Below, in pieces: positions 46,293-49,806 of a stretch of 49,806 nucleotides of DNA. The notes beneath the pieces were generated by a model. The model did no database searches. It saw only the letters and a list, made by a program, of their open reading frames with translations, and was not told the DNA's origin. The position numbers and the translations under genes are program-made. Each line of letters opens with the position of its first letter. The stretch's first letter is position 1. This DNA comes from an uncultured Clostridia bacterium. Lineage in GTDB: Bacteria > Bacillota > Clostridia > Christensenellales > Aristaeellaceae. The DNA is taken from the NCBI GenBank assembly GCA_947166705.1, contig CAMVFE010000017.1, positions 1 to 49,806 on the forward strand, in the 5' to 3' direction.

Positions 46293-46329
46293 AACAGGGC
46301 GGTTCATACTGAACTCCGCCCTGTTTTTT
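46293..46329 (+). terminator. Terminator after the sirtuin gene
   Basis: AACAGGGCGG...CCGCCCTGTT with an inner GTTCA-TAC-TGAAC stem, followed by TTTTTT. Convergent with the ABC ATPase gene on the minus strand and may serve it too. Confidence 0.92.
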
Positions 46330-46376
46330 GGCTCGTTTTACATCTTCCTCTGCGTTTTCCCTTTATATCCCTCGTT

Positions 46377-47315
46377 TTATCCCTGGGAGACCGCCTCCAG
46401 GAAGACGGCCTCCAGGTCGTCCCGCTCCGGCGCCATCCGGCGGATCGGCGCGTCCATGGCCGCCATCAGGTGAAACAGCTGGTCGGTCATCCTTCCGCGC
46501 TCATCCTGCTTCCGTCCCGTTACGCGGATCTCCGCCGTGCCGGGTTCCTCCTCCGGCAGGATCTCCGTTTTCTCGACGCATCCGATGCTTCGGATGGCGG
46601 CCTCCAGATCCTTCGCCCTTCCCGCCGCGCTGATTTTCAGCCTGATCCGGTTCTCCTTCTCCTGCCCGTGGAGGTCAAAGCTGCGGATCAGCCTCCCCTC
46701 ATGGAGAATCAGCGCCCGGTCGCAGAGCTGCTGAACTTCGGACAGAATATGGCTGGAAAAGATCAGCGTATGTTCCTTTCCCAGCATGCGGATCAGCTCC
46801 CGGATCTCGACGACCTGGAGGGGATCCAGCCCGACGGTGGGCTCGTCAAGGATCAGCACCTCCGGGTTGCCGCAAAGGGCCTGGGCAATCGCCGTCCGCT
46901 GCCGGTATCCGCGGCTCAGATGGCCGATCACCCTGTTCCGGACGCTGCCGAGGGCACAGATCTCCAGGATCTCATCCACGTGCTTCTGTCGGCTCCTCGG
47001 CAGCACCTCCCGCAGGTCACACACGAATTTCAGGTAGTCCGTCACCGTCATTTCGTCGTAAAGCGGCGGTTTCTCCGGCAGGTATCCGATTTTCCGTTTG
47101 CATTCCCGGGGTTTCAGCATCATGTCCATGCCGTCCACCAGCACCCGTCCCTCGTTGGGCGGCAGGTACCCCGTCATCAGGTTCAGCGCCGTGGTCTTTC
47201 CCGCGCCGTTCCGTCCGAGCAGCCCGGTGATCAGGCCACGCTCCGCCTCCAGGGAAACATCCTTCAGGGCGGTGATCCGCCCGTATCTTCTGGTCACATG
47301 CTCCAGGGCAATCAA
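46377..47315 (-). CDS. ABC transporter ATP-binding protein (GldA/ABC-2 type)
   Basis: 312 residues. Walker A GRNGAGKTT (about 34-42), Q-loop YLPEKPPLYDEMTV, signature LSRGYRQRTAIAQAL, Walker B VLILDEPTVGLDP, H-loop FSSHILSEV. A C-terminal extension of about 90 residues is typical of GldA/multidrug-type ATPases. TTG start with AAAGGAGG. No permease gene lies downstream (a terminator follows) and dnaE lies upstream, so its membrane partner is elsewhere. Confidence 0.92.
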   Translation of the reverse strand: MIALEHVTRRYGRITALKDVSLEAERGLITGLLGRNGAGKTTALNLMTGYLPPNEGRVLVDGMDMMLKPRECKRKIGYLPEKPPLYDEMTVTDYLKFVCDLREVLPRSRQKHVDEILEICALGSVRNRVIGHLSRGYRQRTAIAQALCGNPEVLILDEPTVGLDPLQVVEIRELIRMLGKEHTLIFSSHILSEVQQLCDRALILHEGRLIRSFDLHGQEKENRIRLKISAAGRAKDLEAAIRSIGCVEKTEILPEEEPGTAEIRVTGRKQDERGRMTDQLFHLMAAMDAPIRRMAPERDDLEAVFLEAVSQG

Positions 47316-47407
47316 ATGTCCCGCCTCCTTTGCCGGCTTTCCCCTTCCGGGACTGCCGGCTTCAGTATATCAGCTTCTGCTCTTCCGCGGCGTGAACATT
47401 CCGTAAA

Positions 47408-49806
47408 TCATTTCAGAACCACGTTCGGCTCTCCCAACGCGTCCCGCAGGCGCCTCAGGCAGCTTTCGCCGCCGTTGCACCAGGCTTCGCGCGGGCACAG
47501 CAGGGTGATCTTCTCCTCCGGCAGGTGCATGTACACGGGGACATCCCCGGCTTCCAGCGCCAGCATCGCGGTCACGCGGTCCATATCCTTCCGTTCCATG
47601 CGCAGGAAAAGCTTCCGCTTCGCCTCCGCGGCCTCCCGCGCATCGCTTCGGGAGCCGGTCCGGTCTTCCCTGCCGCGGGCGGGGCGCTTCTCCGCCCCGT
47701 GCCAGTCCTCCATGCGGGTGATGGTTTCCACGATCAGCTTCGGGTCCTCCTCCTCCCGGACGGACAGCCGGCCGCTCATCACGACCGCCGTATCCGCCTG
47801 CAGCAGGGCCTGATAGCGTTCATACACCTTCGGAAACACGAGCCCCTCGATCTGCCCGGTCATGTCCTCCAGCGTGACGAAGGCCATATAGTCGCCCTTT
47901 CGGGTGGCCTTGCCGTTCACCGCCGTCATGATTCCGCCCATCTCGACCTGGCGCCCGTCCTGGCCCAAGCCCTGATCGGGGGCTTCCGCCAGCTCCGCCG
48001 CCTGTGCCGAGGAGAAGCTCATCTGCTTCATCTGCTTCTGCCAGGCATCCAGCGGATGCCCGGTCATATAGACTCCGGTTGCCTCCTTTTCCATCTGGAG
48101 CTTCATGTTTGCGGGACAGTCCGGCACGTCCGGCCAGCTCATGGCACTCTCGAACAGCGGCTCCTCCTGCCCGTCGCCGAACATGTCGAACAGGCTCACC
48201 TGGCCGCTCACGTTCTTCTTTTTCCGGTTCTGGTTGGCATCCAGCGCGCGCTCGTACATGATCAGCATCTGAGGCCGGTTTGCCCCCAGCCCGTCGAAGG
48301 CTCCGGCGCGGATCAGGCTTTCCACGGCGCGCTTGTTGCATTCCGCCGTATCGATGCGTTCGCAGAAATCAAACAGATCCCGGTAGCTCTTCCGCTCACG
48401 TTCCCGAACGATCGCCCGCACGGCGTTCTCACCCACGGCCTTGATCGCGCCCAGCCCGAAGCGGATGGAAGCCCTGCCCGTCTCATCCGCGTCCACGGTG
48501 AATTTCCATCGGCTTCGGTTAATGTCCGGGGGCAGCACGGGAATGCCGCGCCCCCGGCAGTACTGGATATATCCCGCGATCTTCCCGGCGTTCCCGTAAA
48601 CGCTGTTGAGCATCGCCGCCATGAACTGTACCGGCCAGTACCGCTTCAGCCAGGCGGTCTGCATGGCGACGACGCTGTAGGCCGCGGCGTGGGATTTGTT
48701 GAAAGCGTAGCTTGCGAAGGAGATCATCTCGTCGTAGATCTCGTTCGCGGTCTTTTCCGGCACGCCGTTCCGGACGCACCCGGGCACCCTGACCGTGCCG
48801 TCCGGATCCGTCAGTCCGTGGACGAAAATTTCCCGCTCCTCGTCCATGACCTTATGCTTCTTCTTGGCCATCGCGCGGCGCACGAGGTCGCTCCGGCCGT
48901 AGCTGTACCCCGCCAGATCGCGCACGATCTGCATCACCTGCTCCTGGTACACCATGCACCCGTAGGTTACATCCAGGATCGGGCGAAGCTTTTCGGTTCT
49001 GTACTGTACGGAGGAGGGATCGTGCTTCCCGGCGATGTACCGGGGAATCGAATCCATGGGGCCGGGACGGTAGAGGGAGATCGCGGCGATGATATCCTCA
49101 AAGCAGCTGGGCTTCATATTGGTGAGGAAGGATGTCATGCCGCTTCCTTCCAGCTGGAAGACGCCCTCCGTGTCCCCGCGGCAGATCATCGCGTAAACCT
49201 CCGGGTCATCCAGCGGGATATCCTCGGCCCGCATTTCCGTGCCGGTCTCCCGCATCAGGTCCAGCGTGTCGCGGATCACCGTCAGCGTCCGCAGTCCGAG
49301 AAAGTCCATCTTCAGCAGCCCCAGCCGCTCGATGGTTCCCATGGGATACTGGGTCGTGATGACCTCGTCGTTGCGCTGCAGGGGCACAAATTCAACCACC
49401 GGCTTTCCGGTGATCAGCACGCCCGCCGCGTGGGTAGACGCGTGCCGCGGCATGCCCTCAAGGGTCATCGCGGTCTCAATCAGCCGGCGGACCTTCGGGT
49501 TTTCCTCCGTCATCTGCCGCAGCATGGGGCTGATCGCCATGGCCTTCTGCAGCGTCATGTTCAGCTCAAAGGGGATCGCCTTGGCCACGGCGTCCGTTTC
49601 CTGGTAGCTCATGCCCAGTACGCGCCCTACGTCCCGTACCACGCCCCTCGCGGCCATGGTGCCGAAGGTGATGATCTGGCTCACATGGTCGGCGCCGTAC
49701 TTGCGCGCCACGTAGTCGATCACCTCCTGCCGCCTCTCGTAGCAGAAGTCGACGTCGATATCCGGCATGGTCACCCGCTCCGGGTTCAGGAAGCGTTCAA
49801 AGAGCA
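47408..49806 (-). CDS. dnaE: DNA polymerase III alpha subunit DnaE, C-terminal part (5' end beyond window)
   Basis: About 799 residues are in the window; the reading frame is open to the edge. Catalytic PDIDVDF motif, then polymerase fingers/palm segments, a helix-hairpin-helix region (residues around GLGAIKAVGENAV), the beta-binding region and the OB-fold (MGGIMTAVNGKATRKGDYMAFVTLED). The PHP and early palm domains are outside the window. Together with an ABC ATPase gene downstream (92-base gap). A DnaE1-type rather than PolC enzyme, judged by motif order. Confidence 0.94.
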   Translation of the reverse strand, partial: LFERFLNPERVTMPDIDVDFCYERRQEVIDYVARKYGADHVSQIITFGTMAARGVVRDVGRVLGMSYQETDAVAKAIPFELNMTLQKAMAISPMLRQMTEENPKVRRLIETAMTLEGMPRHASTHAAGVLITGKPVVEFVPLQRNDEVITTQYPMGTIERLGLLKMDFLGLRTLTVIRDTLDLMRETGTEMRAEDIPLDDPEVYAMICRGDTEGVFQLEGSGMTSFLTNMKPSCFEDIIAAISLYRPGPMDSIPRYIAGKHDPSSVQYRTEKLRPILDVTYGCMVYQEQVMQIVRDLAGYSYGRSDLVRRAMAKKKHKVMDEEREIFVHGLTDPDGTVRVPGCVRNGVPEKTANEIYDEMISFASYAFNKSHAAAYSVVAMQTAWLKRYWPVQFMAAMLNSVYGNAGKIAGYIQYCRGRGIPVLPPDINRSRWKFTVDADETGRASIRFGLGAIKAVGENAVRAIVRERERKSYRDLFDFCERIDTAECNKRAVESLIRAGAFDGLGANRPQMLIMYERALDANQNRKKKNVSGQVSLFDMFGDGQEEPLFESAMSWPDVPDCPANMKLQMEKEATGVYMTGHPLDAWQKQMKQMSFSSAQAAELAEAPDQGLGQDGRQVEMGGIMTAVNGKATRKGDYMAFVTLEDMTGQIEGLVFPKVYERYQALLQADTAVVMSGRLSVREEEDPKLIVETITRMEDWHGAEKRPARGREDRTGSRSDAREAAEAKRKLFLRMERKDMDRVTAMLALEAGDVPVYMHLPEEKITLLCPREAWCNGGESCLRRLRDALGEPNVVLK

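Overview
The window looks like a chromosomal stretch of a low-to-mid GC Gram-positive bacterium, most likely a Clostridia member (Bacillota). The pointers are strong Shine-Dalgarno sites (AGGAGG type), many TTG and GTG starts, consensus sigma-A promoters with 17-base spacers, RNase J, Rex, YlbF, VanW/YoaR-type and YuiD-type (DUF212) genes, DUF1846, and a small SRP RNA. By eye the GC content is in the fifties, with G/C-rich third codon positions. Order and genus are inference only. No phage, transposase, CRISPR array or resistance island is visible. Most genes lie on the minus strand.

Layout. 1-480: tRNA-Val transcribed leftward from a strong promoter, with a structured leader that carries half of a second tRNA. 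630-4580: putative operon for carbohydrate use (secreted protein, GH31 glycosidase, esterase). 4601-6774: KDG kinase and a KDPG aldolase fused to a VOC-like domain, the last steps of uronate or gluconate breakdown. 6771-9600: NADP isocitrate dehydrogenase, a secreted protein and a cytidylate-kinase-like protein. 9597-14282: an anchored protein on the plus strand, then guaB, lysS and greA. 14283-17105: methionine ABC transporter, whose binding protein is circularly permuted. 17160-22127: rnz-uvrB with small and membrane genes and a phosphoesterase. 22351-23817: argG. 23823-30164: a two-component system next to a secreted repeat protein, an FMN-binding membrane protein, the FMN transferase ApbE and a two-repeat FMN-binding-like protein; this reads as an extracytoplasmic flavin redox locus. 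30212-32871: DUF212, patatin and a secreted zinc-ribbon protein. 32953-35104: MutS-like ATPase and tRNA-Leu. 35108-41137: VanW, Rex, MltG, YlbF and RNase J. 41336-42936: glyA and SRP RNA. 42948-46329: DUF1846, a nucleotidyltransferase and a sirtuin on the plus strand. 46377-49806: an ABC ATPase and the C-terminal part of DnaE, cut by the window edge.

Most of the window is ordinary housekeeping. The points that stand out are the circularly permuted MetQ (16137-16994), the flavinylation locus with its two-component system and a candidate 11-base direct-repeat operator (23823-30164), the aldolase-VOC fusion, the exported double zinc ribbon, and several structured leaders and symmetric promoter elements. 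No alignment, structure prediction or database search was run; all family calls come from reading motifs.
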